This document shows positions 10,503-20,507 of a stretch of DNA of 64,000 bases, in pieces. The stretch spans positions 13,584,001 through 13,648,000 of the forward strand of contig OX621263.1 of assembly GCA_951640165.1 (NCBI GenBank), given 5' to 3'. Source of the stretch: Pseudoips prasinana. Its lineage: Eukaryota > Arthropoda > Insecta > Lepidoptera > Nolidae. A model generated the notes under the pieces. The model saw nothing but the letters and a program-made list of their open reading frames with translations. It did not search any database and was not told the origin of the DNA. The position numbers and the translations under genes are program-made. Positions within the stretch are counted from its first letter, which is position 1. Each line of letters opens with the position of its first letter.

Positions 10503-10744
10503 TTTATTAATGAATTAATTTTAGATTTTATTTGAGTGGTTTTGTAAAGTTTTTTTGTATTTTCATAAAGTGTATTTTATTACAGAGGTGTGGAGATGGT
10601 TTTAATATTTTTTGAATTTGTACAGTAATTCGGAATTTATAAGGAAAAATCACTTTCCCTAAAAAATTACAGACAAAAGTGATTGTGTTTTTAAAAAAGT
10701 AGTTCTATGTTTGTACCTATGGAATTGTAGGTTCAGGAAATCTT

Positions 10745-10905
10745 AATCTGCAAAAGACGGCCCAAAGACATTCACAGCTGGACAAAGGCCATCCTCCACC
10801 CTCTTGCCTACCCACGCTTTCTGATACAGTCCCGGCTGTCGCTTCTACGAGCTCTGTGCCCTGCCCACTATCACTTCTGCGTGGCAGTAATTCAGTCCAA
10901 ACCGG
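10745..10905 (-). repeat. RTE-type LINE 3' tail
   Basis: Contains GACATTCACAGCTGGACAAA and TACGAGCTCTGTGCCC, matching on minus the C-terminal and tail sequence of the RTE remnant and of 24170-24400. Confidence 0.55.
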
Positions 10906-11340
10906 TAACGTTGGTTTGCCTTTAGATTAAGGCGCTCTACCTACCGCACCGCGCCCCGTCGCGTAGCGCGGGATGACAGATTTTACAATTGTATGCAAGT
11001 ATCTCAATTTATATAGAAATCTCGCCTAGCACAACACACTGCCGACGCGGAAATGCGCGGGAAGGCGCGCAGTTTTTGCCAATCTGCGCGGGAGCGCGGG
11101 ATATGAAACACCGGCTCCGCAGTCCCGGGCGTGATTTGATACTTACTGTAAAGACGTTTACATGATGGATCTCGACGTAGACAAATTAAGTAACTTAAGT
11201 AAGGCCGTCGTAATCTGCTTCGCAGCGCGGGAGAGCAAATTACACCGCTAAGTAAGGCAGATCTGCACCTCCGTAGCCGCGCGCGTTATCCGCCGCTCCG
11301 CGCACCGCGGCGGGACGCATCTTCAGTGGGTGAACCGCCT
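10906..11340. other. GC/CpG-rich unassigned block
   Basis: Unusually CpG-rich for this window (GCGCGGGAAGGCGCGC, GTAGCCGCGCGCG, CGCACCGCGGCGGG). No long ORF or repeat match seen. It could be a promoter-proximal island of a gene not otherwise visible, or a GC-rich repeat. Confidence 0.4.
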
Positions 11341-11447
11341 AAGGCATTTCACATTCAATCTCACTGCGATACTCTCAGCAAAAACATTGACAAAGTCTAT
11401 TGACAAAAAACTAAATTATATGAATAAATTAAATAGAATACATTCTT

Positions 11448-11695
11448 CATTACTTACTTATCTCGTGGGCAGTGGTTACCCTAGTGTCAGAGTTGTTCAA
11501 GCCGCCCAGTAAGCCTCTGATATGGCTTAACGACTGTTGTCTAATGACCGACAATTTAACGTGCCTTCCGAAGTACGAAGACGCTCAGAAATGAAACCAC
11601 CTTGGTGGTCACCCATCTATGGCCTGACCGCAAGCCTAGTTGCTTGACCTCGCCAATCACTAGCAAACCGGTAAGAGCGTCTGGCTATGGCATTC
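11448..11695 (-). repeat. 5S-SINE, long copy
   Basis: On minus: GCCATAGCCAGACGCTCTTA head, GATTGGCGAGGTCAAGCAAC (5S box A region), GATGGGTGACCACC (box C), body, and (AAGT)n tail. This is one of the best copies for comparison with 5S rRNA. Confidence 0.8.
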
Positions 11696-11775
11696 TTCAT
11701 TAATATGAATAGTGTATTCTATATTATTTATATTATATTATATTTGTTTTATAATAAGAGCACTTGTGTGCGAAA

Positions 11776-11990
11776 TGTTCTGTGGTGACGGCGAATACCA
11801 GAATATCATCACCCCATCTCACCCCGTAGGGGGCGTAGAAGTCGACCCGAGGGAATATCTACCTGAGGACGGGCAGCAGCTTCTTTTTAAGTACTGCTTA
11901 CTGCAATCGTCAACCCGCCTGCCAAGCGTGGCGATTATTGCATACCCCCTCAAGATAATTCTTGGGGTCGGTTTTTGTCCAGCAGTGCAC
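11776..11990 (+). repeat. Rep-Q copy
   Basis: CCATCTCACCCCGTAGGGGG, GTCGACCCGAGGGAATATCT, GCCAAGCGTGGCGATTATTG. The weak ORFs here on both strands come from this repeat and its palindromic bias. Confidence 0.7.
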
Positions 11991-12397
11991 TTGTTATAGC
12001 TGTTATGATGATTTAAAATATTCAAAATTTTATATAAGATACGCAACTAAAAACTCGCAGAGGTTATTTAATTATTTTTAAATATTAGTATTTTTTAATC
12101 TCAAAGTTTTAATACAATATGTAGTCATTTATACTGTATATTTTATATACTATATAATGTCTCTTTCGGTCTGTCTATATTAAGATCGACATTTATTCGA
12201 AGTTATTATTAAAGCACAAAAAACTTGTTGAGGTATTCTAATTGTCTGTATTTTCTCAGCTCTCAAACAGGTTAATATATCACCCAGTTTCTTTTTGTTC
12301 AGGATCGTAAAGAGATCATGATAAATATAGCTTAAAAATAACTGAGGGCAGCACGCACTGTCTTTCGTAAGTATAGCGGCCTGTATATTATGAAATG

Positions 12398-12450
12398 AGT
12401 GCCTCGTTGGTCTAGCGGTAACGTCGTGGGTTCAAATCCCGGCCTGCATT
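12398..12450 (+). repeat. tSINE-B head fragment
   Basis: GTGCCTCGTTGGTCTAGCGG (box A) and GGGTTCAAATCCCGG (box B); joins abruptly to a reversed tSINE-D. Confidence 0.7.
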
Positions 12451-12612
12451 AGGGAATTTAATCCCGCGGGGTAATTTACAAACATATAATAGACGGACAC
12501 AAATTACATCCAGATTCAACAACTAATTATGGGTCACACAAATAGATGTCCGACGCGGGTCTTAAACCAGCGACACTTAGCGGTGAGGCGACTGTCTAAG
12601 CCGCTGCGCCAC
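12451..12612 (-). repeat. tSINE-D copy
   Basis: On minus: head GGCGCAGCGGCTTAGACAGT, box-B-like GGTTTAAGACCCGCG, body GGATGTAATTTGTGTCCGTC and CCCCGCGGGATTAAATTCCC. Same family as 26929 and 35651. Confidence 0.75.
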
Positions 12613-12621
12613 ACTATGAAC

Positions 12622-12678
12622 AGGACACTATGAATGCCAAAATTGACTGCACGTGAATTTTGGCATTCATAGTGTCCT
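12622..12678. repeat. Perfect 23-bp hairpin at SINE junction
   Basis: Arms 12622-12644 and 12656-12678 are exactly complementary with an 11-base loop. The right arm runs into the native tSINE-B tail end (GTCCTCCTAGCCG), so the left arm is probably a local inverted copy. Confidence 0.85.
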
Positions 12679-12810
12679 CCTAGCCGAATTTTAGCCACGG
12701 CTGCCAGTTTCAATAGAGAGTAGCCGTCTGCGTGAGACATATTATAGTGCACAAGTCTGTGCGCAAACACAGGAGCACTTTCTTTTCCATCACTCTCATG
12801 ATGCAACGAT
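12672..12810 (-). repeat. tSINE-B 3' portion
   Basis: On minus: ATCATGAGAGTGATGGAAAA, AGTGCTCCTGTGTTTGCGCA, AATTCGGCTAGGAGGACA; ends at the hairpin. Confidence 0.7.
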
Positions 12811-12918
12811 TAAAATTTATTGATAAAATGACTAAGGTTATTTTTAATCAAACACTATCTACCTACCCTCAAAATCTACTATCAATTTTATACGATAACC
12901 ATTTTTAATAGGTACCTA

Positions 12919-13053
12919 CAGACGCCAGCACATCCAGTTACACCAATCTGTCAAATTTCTTTTATAGATTTTCAACTTTATCACAAAAGCATAAGGTTCA
13001 CTTTCAATTGCAGAAATTTGACAGATTGGGGTAGTTTGATGTGCTGACGTCTG
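12919..13053. mobile_element. MITE-1 copy
   Basis: CAGACGCCAGCACATCCAGT to GATGTGCTGACGTCTG, inverted ends, TA at 12917-12918 and 13054-13055. 135 bp. Confidence 0.85.
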
Positions 13054-13087
13054 TACAATTATAAAATAGGTAATAATATCCCAGAAT

Positions 13088-13261
13088 AAATATATTGAAA
13101 CCTTTTTTTTGTTCAGCCAGGAGGGTGCCTGCAAAGAGCGTCTGTAGATGTGCAGGACATGCACCGACTGGTCCTAACCTGTCGTGGACTTCTGTTGGTG
13201 CTTGATGGGAGGAGACTCGGTAATGAGGGTATGCTGCTCAGGTACCCCCCTTTGGAACACG
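13088..13261 (-). mobile_element. Retro-P copy, interrupted
   Basis: Starts on + with a T-run and GTTCAGCCAGGAGGGTG, then GATGGGAGGAGACTCGGTAA and GGTATGCTGCTCAGGTACCC, i.e. the A-tailed retroposon reversed (see 26447). It breaks off where the long MITE-2 begins. Confidence 0.6.
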
Positions 13262-13263
13262 TA

Positions 13264-14028
13264 CACACGGCTACATATCAAGCTATACATCTCCAGTATA
13301 AGCTGATCCCGCGTTGTATGGGATTTCCATACAATGAGAGGTCAGCTTATAATGTGCGTGTGGATTGAGAGATATTTCGAAAATCTCTTCCAATCCCGAC
13401 CAAATTATAAGAGGATTTAGGAAATAATAGTGAAAACTTCATGGTAAGGTATAAAATTTGTGAAACCTAAACAAAGAAAGTTAGAACTCATTAAAGCGCG
13501 ACCGTCGTTTGAAACACAAGGTCCGTTATAAGAATAATACTGAATTCATACCTTAATATAGACAGAAACATTCAGACAATATGTAGTAAAATATAAATTT
13601 CAATACATAATATTATAAACTTCAACTAAACATAATCTGCTTGACAATAACTTAATAAAAGCTAGGTAAATGTCACTACCATTATAAAATAAACTGTATA
13701 AATGTTTTAACATTCCGTGTACCTAAATATCTGTAATATGTAACTAGAAATATTAACTGTATTACTACAAACATGTTCTGACTATTTACAAGCGGTTTTT
13801 TAAAGTCTACGTGAATAAAAACCTTTTTTAATTTATTTTATTTATTTTATTAACTGGATCTCTCAATCTGGACAACTGAAGAGAAAAAGCCATAACGCGT
13901 AACCAAGAATATACTGCCTATGTGTTTCTAATCTGCTGGCTGGGATTGGAAGAGTTTTTCGAAAAGATCTCTCAATATACACGCACATCAGCTTATATTG
14001 GAAATGTATAGTGATATGTAGCCGTGTG
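13264..14028. mobile_element. Long MITE-2, 765 bp, with nested Rep-R
   Basis: Ends CACACGGCTACATATCAAGC and, reversed, CACACGGCTACATATCACTA; a second inner inverted pair (13358-13405 and 13939-13990, both with ATTGAGAGAT and GATTGGAAGAG-type blocks) follows. TA at 13262-13263 and 14029-14030. The middle carries a minus-strand Rep-R (13490-13832). The short sibling at 41348 lacks the interior. Confidence 0.75.
13490..13832 (-). repeat. Rep-R nested in long MITE-2
   Basis: On minus: AGGTTTTTATTCACGTAGAC at its start to GACGGTCGCGCTTTAATGAG at its end. Confidence 0.7.
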
Positions 14029-14335
14029 TACCATGGAAAATTTTTAAGTTTTACAGAAATAATTTTATATTTGCGCGTTATTAAGTCAATATTTTGTTAT
14101 TTAAAACAGTCCCTTCCTTTTATCACAAATAAGACGTACAAACCACAGGTGCTCCATTATGCTTTTTTTACGAACATTGATACGCATATCTTAATAAATA
14201 TTATGATATGTTGTGATATATTTCGTGCTGTGAATTAATAATGCATCGATGAGAAGAGCGGATGAATTAATGAATAAATTACACACAGTTTCGTACCTTC
14301 AATATAAAAACATGAAGTTAGTTGCATATACTTAC

Positions 14336-14992
14336 TTAAGAACCTTGGGCATCTGGTGATCTCTGACCTGAAGGACGATGCAGACATAGAACGGGAACGT
14401 AGGGCGTTGTCTGTTCGAGCGAACATGACAGCTCGCAGGTTTGCACGATGCTCGAAAGAAGTAAAAAACACTATTTTTAGTGCGCACAGACTATACTCAA
14501 AAACAGTACAGCGCCCTACGAGTCCAATTCAACAATGCCTACAGAATGTTGTTGGGACTGCCTCGGTACTGCAGTGCGTCAGGGATGTTCGCTGAGGCGC
14601 GCATTGACTGCTTTTATGCGACGATGCGAAAACGGTGCACATCTCTGGTGCGTAGGGTCCGTGCCAGCTCCAACACTATCCTGAGGATGATGGCTGAGAG
14701 GTTTGACTGTCATTACATTAACCATTGTTGTAATGCTTAATGTAGTGACAATAACAAGGTAAATGAATTGGGGACCACACATAACTGTTTTATTATCGGT
14801 CCGTATTTTCTTATATTTAAATTTTTTAATTTTCGTGACACGTATGATTAATTTTAATTCATTAACTTTGCCAATTTACTTTTTAAGTTCTAATGTAATT
14901 TTGTGTTGTGTTTTGTTTTATTTCTCTAATTTTAATTTAATGTACTTATTATGATCCACTTGTTGGTCGAAATAAACGAATAATAATAATTA
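14336..14992 (+). pseudogene. CR1-like LINE 3' end (ORF2 C-terminus plus 3' UTR)
   Basis: Two overlapping frames carry one protein: MISDLKDDADIERERRALSV then, after a frameshift near 14470-14490, YTQKQYSALRVQFNNAYRML and GMFAEARIDCFYATMRKRCT. I recognise this as the C-terminal region of a LINE reverse-transcriptase protein abundant in moth genomes, which I place near CR1/Jockey. The 3' UTR follows to 14992 and ends in an (AAT)n tail (CGAATAATAATAATT) rather than poly-A. 5' truncated and frameshifted, so dead. Confidence 0.75.
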
Positions 14993-15023
14993 AGAGCCAT
15001 TACTAACATAGAGCCTTGGTCCC

Positions 15024-15145
15024 ATCATCATCATCGTATTGGCCCCAAGACGTTCACTGCACGACAAAGGCCTCGGCTAAAAATCTCTACAATCTCCGGT
15101 CTTCCGCTACCCGTATGCAGCGGCTTCCTGCGATCCTCAGAAGAT
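15024..15145 (-). repeat. RTE-type LINE 3' tail
   Basis: Plus strand starts CATCATCATCATCG; includes GACGTTCACTGCACGACAAA and GCAGCGGCTTCCTGCGAT. This is a linear reference for the hairpin-modified copy at 19915. Confidence 0.7.
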
Positions 15146-15177
15146 CTTCGGTCTATATTGTATTATATATATTCTAT

Positions 15178-15500
15178 ACTAGCTGTGCCCCGCGGTTTTA
15201 CCCGCGTTAAATTTTATAAACTACCACAGCGCCTCCCCCGGTTGTGATAGCGTGATAATATGTAGCCTATATATTGACCCGATCTCTTAGTAATATCCAT
15301 GCAAAATTTGAAGTAAATCCATGCAGTACTATTTGAGTTTAGCCCGGACATACATACAGACAAGCAGATAAACAGACAAAAATTCTAAAACCTATATTTT
15401 TGGCTTCGATATCGATTATAGATCACGCCCCAAGTATCCTTTTAAAAAAATATCCAATGTACAGTTTTGACTTTCCTACGATTTTATTATATGTATAGAT
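15178..15500 (+). repeat. Rep-G2 copy
   Basis: CTAGCTGTGCCCCGCGGTTT at the start; GCAAAATTTGAAGTAAATCC, AGCCCGGACATACATACAGA, TTTTTGGCTTCGATATCGAT inside; ends near TTTCCTACGATTTTATTATA. Class unknown. Confidence 0.75.
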
Positions 15501-15647
15501 ATTCCGGTTCGTTGTCGCTATTCGAGAACTTTTCTGCCCCAGTCCATTTGCCTCTCATGATCTTAAGTTTTGCCAGTTTGGTGTAAAATGTTCAATTATA
15601 TGACAGCAGACATCCATTAAGGGAAAAATGCCACCCATAATGATCTA

Positions 15648-15790
15648 CGAGTCATTCGGAGGATATGCTTTACCGCCACCCTTGGCAGTAGGGTTGGCGA
15701 CTGCAGTATGATATCCACCCAACTTAAAGAGAATTTGCTGCCTCTTCTCTGGTAGGTATTCCCTGAGGACAACCTTTCCCTCGAGTTGAA
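15648..15790 (-). repeat. Rep-Q fragment
   Basis: Contains GCCACCCTTGGCAGTAGGGT, TGGCGACTGCAGTATGAT and CTTCTCTGGTAGGTATTCCC. Confidence 0.6.
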
Positions 15791-15825
15791 ATAGGAAGGT
15801 AATATTTATAATAATATCTTGTGAC

Positions 15826-16055
15826 AATATCTTCACATGGCCATCTGATACCAGACTAAACAGAGCTTGTACTATAAAAACCAGATAACTGATATACTAC
15901 ATAAACAATTTTATTTTTCCAAATACATACTTACATGCATAATTACACCCAGACTCAGGACAAACAGACATGTTCATGCACAGAAATATCTGTCCTAGGT
16001 GGGAATCGAACCCCGGACCTGCGACGTGAAAGGCATCTACCAACCACGCCTACCG
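15826..16055 (-). repeat. tSINE-A copy
   Basis: Plus strand: GGCCATCTGATACCAGACTA, AACCAGATAACTGATATACT, GGTGGGAATCGAACCCCGGA, ending GCCTACCGGCCCGTC. A small plus-oriented tail piece (GATCAGATGGCCGTGTGTAA) follows at 16070-16115. Confidence 0.8.
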
Positions 16056-16339
16056 GCCCGTCTATATTTGGGATCAGATGGCCGTGTGTAAATAATGTCC
16101 CAGCATATTATTATTATTATATATTGGTAGCCATCACCACTCAGTATAAAAACAGCTACAAATAAAAATTTACCAACTTCAAAGTTAATATTGATATCGT
16201 TTATCACTACTGCACATACCTACTCTTTGGCCTCCATCATAGTTTATGGATCTCAGCCGACATTTGGCCTATGCAAATCAACCCTTACTTTAGCAATTAG
16301 TTCTCCGGTCAAATAATAACTTTGCTATACATACTTGTC

Positions 16340-18185
16340 ACGATTCAATCCATCTCACTGGGAAATGATAGGATGGCAACGCGTGCGATATTCCTCTCTT
16401 ATAGTGTTAGCAACCATAGACCTAGATACCACGACAGGCTACCGACAGGCCTGGTGTAACTTCTACAAAACCCGCCGTACAAATGGAACCAAAAATATCT
16501 CCGACCATACTCTACAGCTTATGGAAGAAAGGCGGAAAATGATTCTAACGTCCTCATGTGATGCTGCCAGATACAGGCAGCTCAACAGAAAAATCTCAAA
16601 GTCTCTGACTCGCGACAGATGCCAATTTAATACTATTAGTATTAAAGAGGCCATCGAGCGGAATAGAGACTCTAAAGTGTTCGCAAGAGATTTGTCTATT
16701 GGGCAAAGCCAACTGACGAAGCTGAAGACTGAGGATGGTAGAATCGTCACGTCAAAACCTGAGTTGCTAGGAGAGATCGAGAAGTCTACGACAGTTGTAC
16801 ACGACAACGCGACTTCCTGTCAATAGTCATGCCCCAGATCCAAGAGCAAGACTAACCCGACACTACACCCAAGATATCCCGGACCTCAGCCTGTACGAGA
16901 TTAGAATAGCTCTCAAACAACTGAAAAACAACAAGGCGCTGGGTGATGATGGAGTTACAGCTGAGCTTCTGAAGGCGGGAGGTACACCGATCCTGCGGGC
17001 CCTTCAGAAGTTATTGAACTCCGTCATACTCAAAGGACAAACGCCAAAAGCATGGCACGGGAGTGTGGTGGTACTTTACTTCAAAAAGGGCGATAAAACC
17101 CTATTGAAGAATTACAGACCCATCTCACTGCTGAGCCATGTTTACAAGTTGTTTTCGAGAGTCATTACGAATCGTCTCGCACGAAGGTTTGACGACTTCC
17201 AGCCTCCCGAACAAGCCGGTTTCCGAAAAGGCTACAGTACCATAGACCACATACATACGCTGCAGCAAGTTATATAGAAGACCGAGGAGTGTAACCAGCC
17301 ATTATGCTTAGCGTTTGTGGACTATGAGAAAGCCTTTAATTCTATCGAAACATGGGCCGTGCTGAGGTCTCTTCAAAGGTGCCAAATTGACTATCGGTAT
17401 GTCCAGGTGTTAAAGTGTTTGTACGAAAGCGCCACCATGTCAGTCCGACTTCAGGACCAGAACTCGAAACCTATTCAATTGCAGCGAGGCGTGAGACAGG
17501 GAGACATCATATCTCCAAAACTGGTCACCGCTGCATTGGAAGATGTCTTCAAGCTTCTGGACTGGGAAGGCTTTGGCATCAATGTCAATGGCGGGTACAT
17601 CACCCACTTCAGATTTGCCGACGATATAGTAGTCATGGCTGAGACCCTTGACGACCTCGGTACAATGCTGGCCTCAGTAGTCTCTCAACAAGCGGGTCTG
17701 AAAATGAACATGGATAAGACAAAAATCATGTCGAACATCCATGTTGCACCCACTCTAGTTAAGGTTGGAGACTGCGCTCGAAGTTGTAGAGAACTATATT
17801 TACCTAGGACAGACCATCCAACTAGGTAGGTCCAACTTCGAAAAGGAGGTCAATCGTAGAATCCAACTCGGCTGGGCAGCGTTCGGGAAGATACGTAATA
17901 TCTTCTCGTCCCAAATACCGCAGTGTCTCACTTCGAAAGTCTTCGACCAGTGTGCACCATGTGACCAGGTGACCATGACACTATGGGCCTGATCAGGCGG
18001 CTCCAGGTCACCCAAAGAGCAATGGAAAGGGCTATGCTTGGTTTCCCTGCGAGATCGAATCAGAAATGCTGAGATCCGCAGGCGAACCAAAGTAGCCGAC
18101 ATAGCTCAAAGAATTGCCAAACTGAAGTGGCAGTGGGCAGGGCACATAGCTCGTAGAACTGACGGCCGATGGGGCAAAAAGGTTA
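16340..18185 (+). pseudogene. RTE-type LINE ORF2 remnant (reverse transcriptase)
   Basis: Reads through reverse transcriptase over three frames: a linker region (frame of 16335-16826), palm/fingers (frame of 16795-17829: NYRPISLLSHVYKLFSRVIT, then AFVDYEKAFNSI, GVRQGDIISP, and the catalytic FADD at 17614-17625), and thumb/C-terminus (17765-18205: NYIYLGQTIQLGRSNFEKEV, KLKWQWAGHIARRTDGRWG). The endonuclease is missing, there is a TAG stop at 17275, frameshifts near 16785 and 17780, and a small rearrangement near 17970-18035. The 3' end is replaced by a reversed GCTGTGCCCC-type repeat. Clearly non-functional. RTE clade is my reading of the C-terminal motif. Confidence 0.85.
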
Positions 18186-18267
18186 AGATGAAACTTTGTA
18201 GTAAGACAAAGGCTATAATTTTTAAAGTATAACGCGGGTAAAACCACGGGGCACAGTTAGTAATAAA

Positions 18268-18530
18268 TATCTTGGGACAATTAACACATTGCCATCTGAT
18301 CCCGAACTAGCGTAGCCTGTACCATGGCAACTATTATATTTCTAAGTACAGACGCCAGCACATCATGCTACCCCAATCTGTCAAATTTGCCCAATTGAAA
18401 GTAAACCTTATGCTTTTGTGATAAAGTTGAAACTCTATAAAAGAAATTTGACATATTGGGGTAGCTGGATGTGCTGGCATGTGTACATACATATTATAGA
18501 TCAATTATACCCAGACAGAGTAAATAATCA
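18268..18530 (-). repeat. tSINE-E copy split by MITE-1
   Basis: Plus strand: ATATCTTGGGACAATTAACA, CCATCTGATCCCGAACTAG, then after the MITE CATACATATTATAGATCAAT and TTATACCCAGAC. The unbroken order TTTCGAAATACATACATATT is at 26163. Confidence 0.7.
18349..18483. mobile_element. MITE-1 copy inside tSINE-E
   Basis: 135 bp with inverted ends CAGACGCCAGCACATC... and ...GATGTGCTGGCATGTG; TA at 18347-18348 and 18484-18485. The host SINE sequence confirms a TA target. Confidence 0.85.
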
Positions 18531-19034
18531 TTAAAATAATACAAGTATCGAGAAAATAAAATATCCAAATAAAAACGAGTAAATAATTTGCATACGCACT
18601 AAAAATGGTTTCACCATTAAAGCCTATAATTATACAGCAAAAAAATGCGAATATTTTATGTCCAAAGAGCAAATATGCGTATGTAAATAACTGGCTTGGA
18701 GTAGACACAGTTGGCACGTCAATGGACACATTTGCATTACAAAAGCAGTCCTTACTGCTTTTGTAATAAAGTTTCTGACATGATCAAAGTGTGTCTACTA
18801 ATACGCTGTCCACTGTACCTTATATAGACATTCTGATCAAAGAAATATTTAAAGTATTGCTTGCTTGTCTATTTATATCTTTAGAGCGCTACATAACAAA
18901 GCGATTAGCAAGTTACAAGGATCTTAAGGGGTAACTATGCGCAGGCGGCGCCGTATTAAGCTAAATTCGTAATAAAGCATGTATTTAAGACTCGAGTGCG
19001 GCTTAAGGCGAGGCGTTGACATCATCCAAGTTGT
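18531..19034. other. Unassigned DNA
   Basis: AT-rich; an internal short palindrome AAAAGCAGTCCTTACTGCTTTT lies near 18739-18760. No gene. Confidence 0.5.
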
Positions 19035-19692
19035 CAGGCCGGTTAGCGTGATTAGTAGATACCTACTTGCGTTTAACGTCGCAGGTCGTGAGTTTGATTC
19101 CCATCCAGGACAGATATTTGTTTGCATGAACATGTCTGTTTGTCCTGAGTCTGGGTGTAATTATCTATATAAGTATATATTTATTATAATTACAACTCAA
19201 ACATAGAGATCCTTCAACGATTTCAGAATAAAATGCTCAGAATCATCACCAACGCCCCATGGTTCGTGCCTAATGATCAGCTACACAACGATCTAAAGAT
19301 TCCTACAATAAGGGAAGAAATAATAAGATATACGAAATCCTACAAAATACGGCTAACAAGACATCCGAATGTCCTCGCGCAGGCATTAATGGACGAAGAA
19401 CAAAATACGCGACGACTTAAGCGAAAAATAACCCACGACTTAACCAGTCAGTCACAAATACTGCAAAATAAAGAATAGGGCTTGACAATGGTCATTAACC
19501 CAGCAAGACATCTAATGTAACCCACCCCACAAACTGCTGAATGTCCCAAAGAAGGAGACATATTGCAGTAAAAACATTATAAAATATATATATATATATA
19601 CAAAATAAAAGTATATTAGTTATCTTGATTCCATAGTACAACCTCTGCTTAGTTTGGGATCAAATTGGTGAATAATGCCCTAGGATATACTA
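19035..19692 (+). repeat. tSINE-A copy split by a LINE fragment
   Basis: Head and box B at 19039-19115 (GTCAGGCCGGTTAGCGTG, CATCCAGGACAGATATTTG) to 19195; the tail resumes at 19608 (TATTAGTTATCTTGATTCCA, CTCTGCTTAGTTTGGGATCA). Confidence 0.75.
19196..19600 (+). pseudogene. Jockey-like LINE 3' fragment inserted in tSINE-A
   Basis: An 81-codon frame from 19233, with upstream in-frame EILQRFQNK, reads MLRIITNAPWFVPNDQLHND and EEIIRYTKSYKIRLTRHPNV, ending ARRL-like KRKITHDLTSQ. This is the extreme C-terminus of Jockey-type ORF2; compare RFQTKALRTMFGIPHCIS in the big LINE at 52825. A short 3' UTR and TA/A-rich tail end at about 19600. Confidence 0.8.
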
Positions 19693-19693
19693 T

Positions 19694-19796
19694 ACTGGAT
19701 GCGGATAGCGCAAGACCGCCAAATGTGGAGACCTTTGGGGGATGCCTTTGCCCAGCAGTGGGCGTCTTTCGGTTGATATGATGTCATAATGATGAT
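19694..19796 (+). repeat. RTE-type LINE 3' tail
   Basis: CTGGATGCGGATAGCGCAAG, GGGGGATGCCTTTGCCCAGC, CGTCTTTCGGTTGATATGAT. Confidence 0.75.
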
Positions 19797-20225
19797 ATAC
19801 TAACATATTGAAGTTTTCTACAAGCTTCATCTCGTTAAAAAAACATATATAGGTACCTTTATTTCATAATAATTTAAACTATATGTTATAGAACACAATC
19901 ATAATTATCGTGTAATATGTCAATCGAAAAACGTCCAAAGCTGGACAAAGACCCTCAAGTATTTCCACATTGGCTTGTTAGGTATATAATTCTTCCGGGA
20001 AGCCGCTGGATCTGTGCAGCGCGCACACATCCAGCGGCTTCCCGGAAGACTTGCAAGACCCTTAGTCTAACTTATGGGAGGCCTTCCAAATCTCCGTTTT
20101 GCTGTTCGTGGTAGCCATCAAGAACCTTTCAGCCCCAATAGCGGTTCTACGAAGGCCCGTCTAGTTCCTTCTTTGTGTCCCATCCACTGCCATTTTAGTT
20201 TGGCAATTCTTCAATTAAGGCACAG
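19797..20225 (-). repeat. RTE-type LINE 3' tail with inverted duplication
   Basis: From about 19915 on minus this matches the RTE C-terminus: + strand AACGTCCAAAGCTGGACAAA ... GGGAGGCCTTCCAAATCTCC ... CCACTGCCATTTTAGTTTGG. The expected stretch before GCAGCGGCTTCCC is replaced by an inverted copy (see 19991-20049). Confidence 0.65.
19991..20049. repeat. Perfect 21-bp hairpin in LINE tail
   Basis: Arms 19991-20011 and 20029-20049, loop 17 bases, exact complement. The right arm (ATCCAGCGGCTTCCCGGAAG) is the native LINE sequence; the left arm replaces what linear copies carry. Confidence 0.9.
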
Positions 20226-20261
20226 CATTGATTAATTTCCTTTATAGTTTAGAATCCACTG

Positions 20262-20402
20262 GGCTGTTGGTCTAGTGCCCTGACTGCTAAGCCAGGACAT
20301 ATTTGTTCGATCTCCTTTCTATCTTCAACAAAAACATCTCCCTTTCTGTCCTAGTACAGGGCCTGCCTAGTTTGGGATCAGATGGCACTGTCTTAGATAT
20401 TT
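20262..20402 (+). repeat. tSINE-E copy, degraded
   Basis: GGGCTGTTGGTCTAGTGCCC (box A-like), weak box B, tail domain GGGCCTGCCTAGTTTGGGAT + CAGATGG. Confidence 0.6.
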
Positions 20403-20507
20403 ATTATGATTACGCAAAACATTGTTTTATTTTTGTTTCATTTCACCTTTTTTAAATTCTTATGATGATCTTTGGCATTGCAGGCGGGGTTGGCTTGGCG
20501 TATAAAC

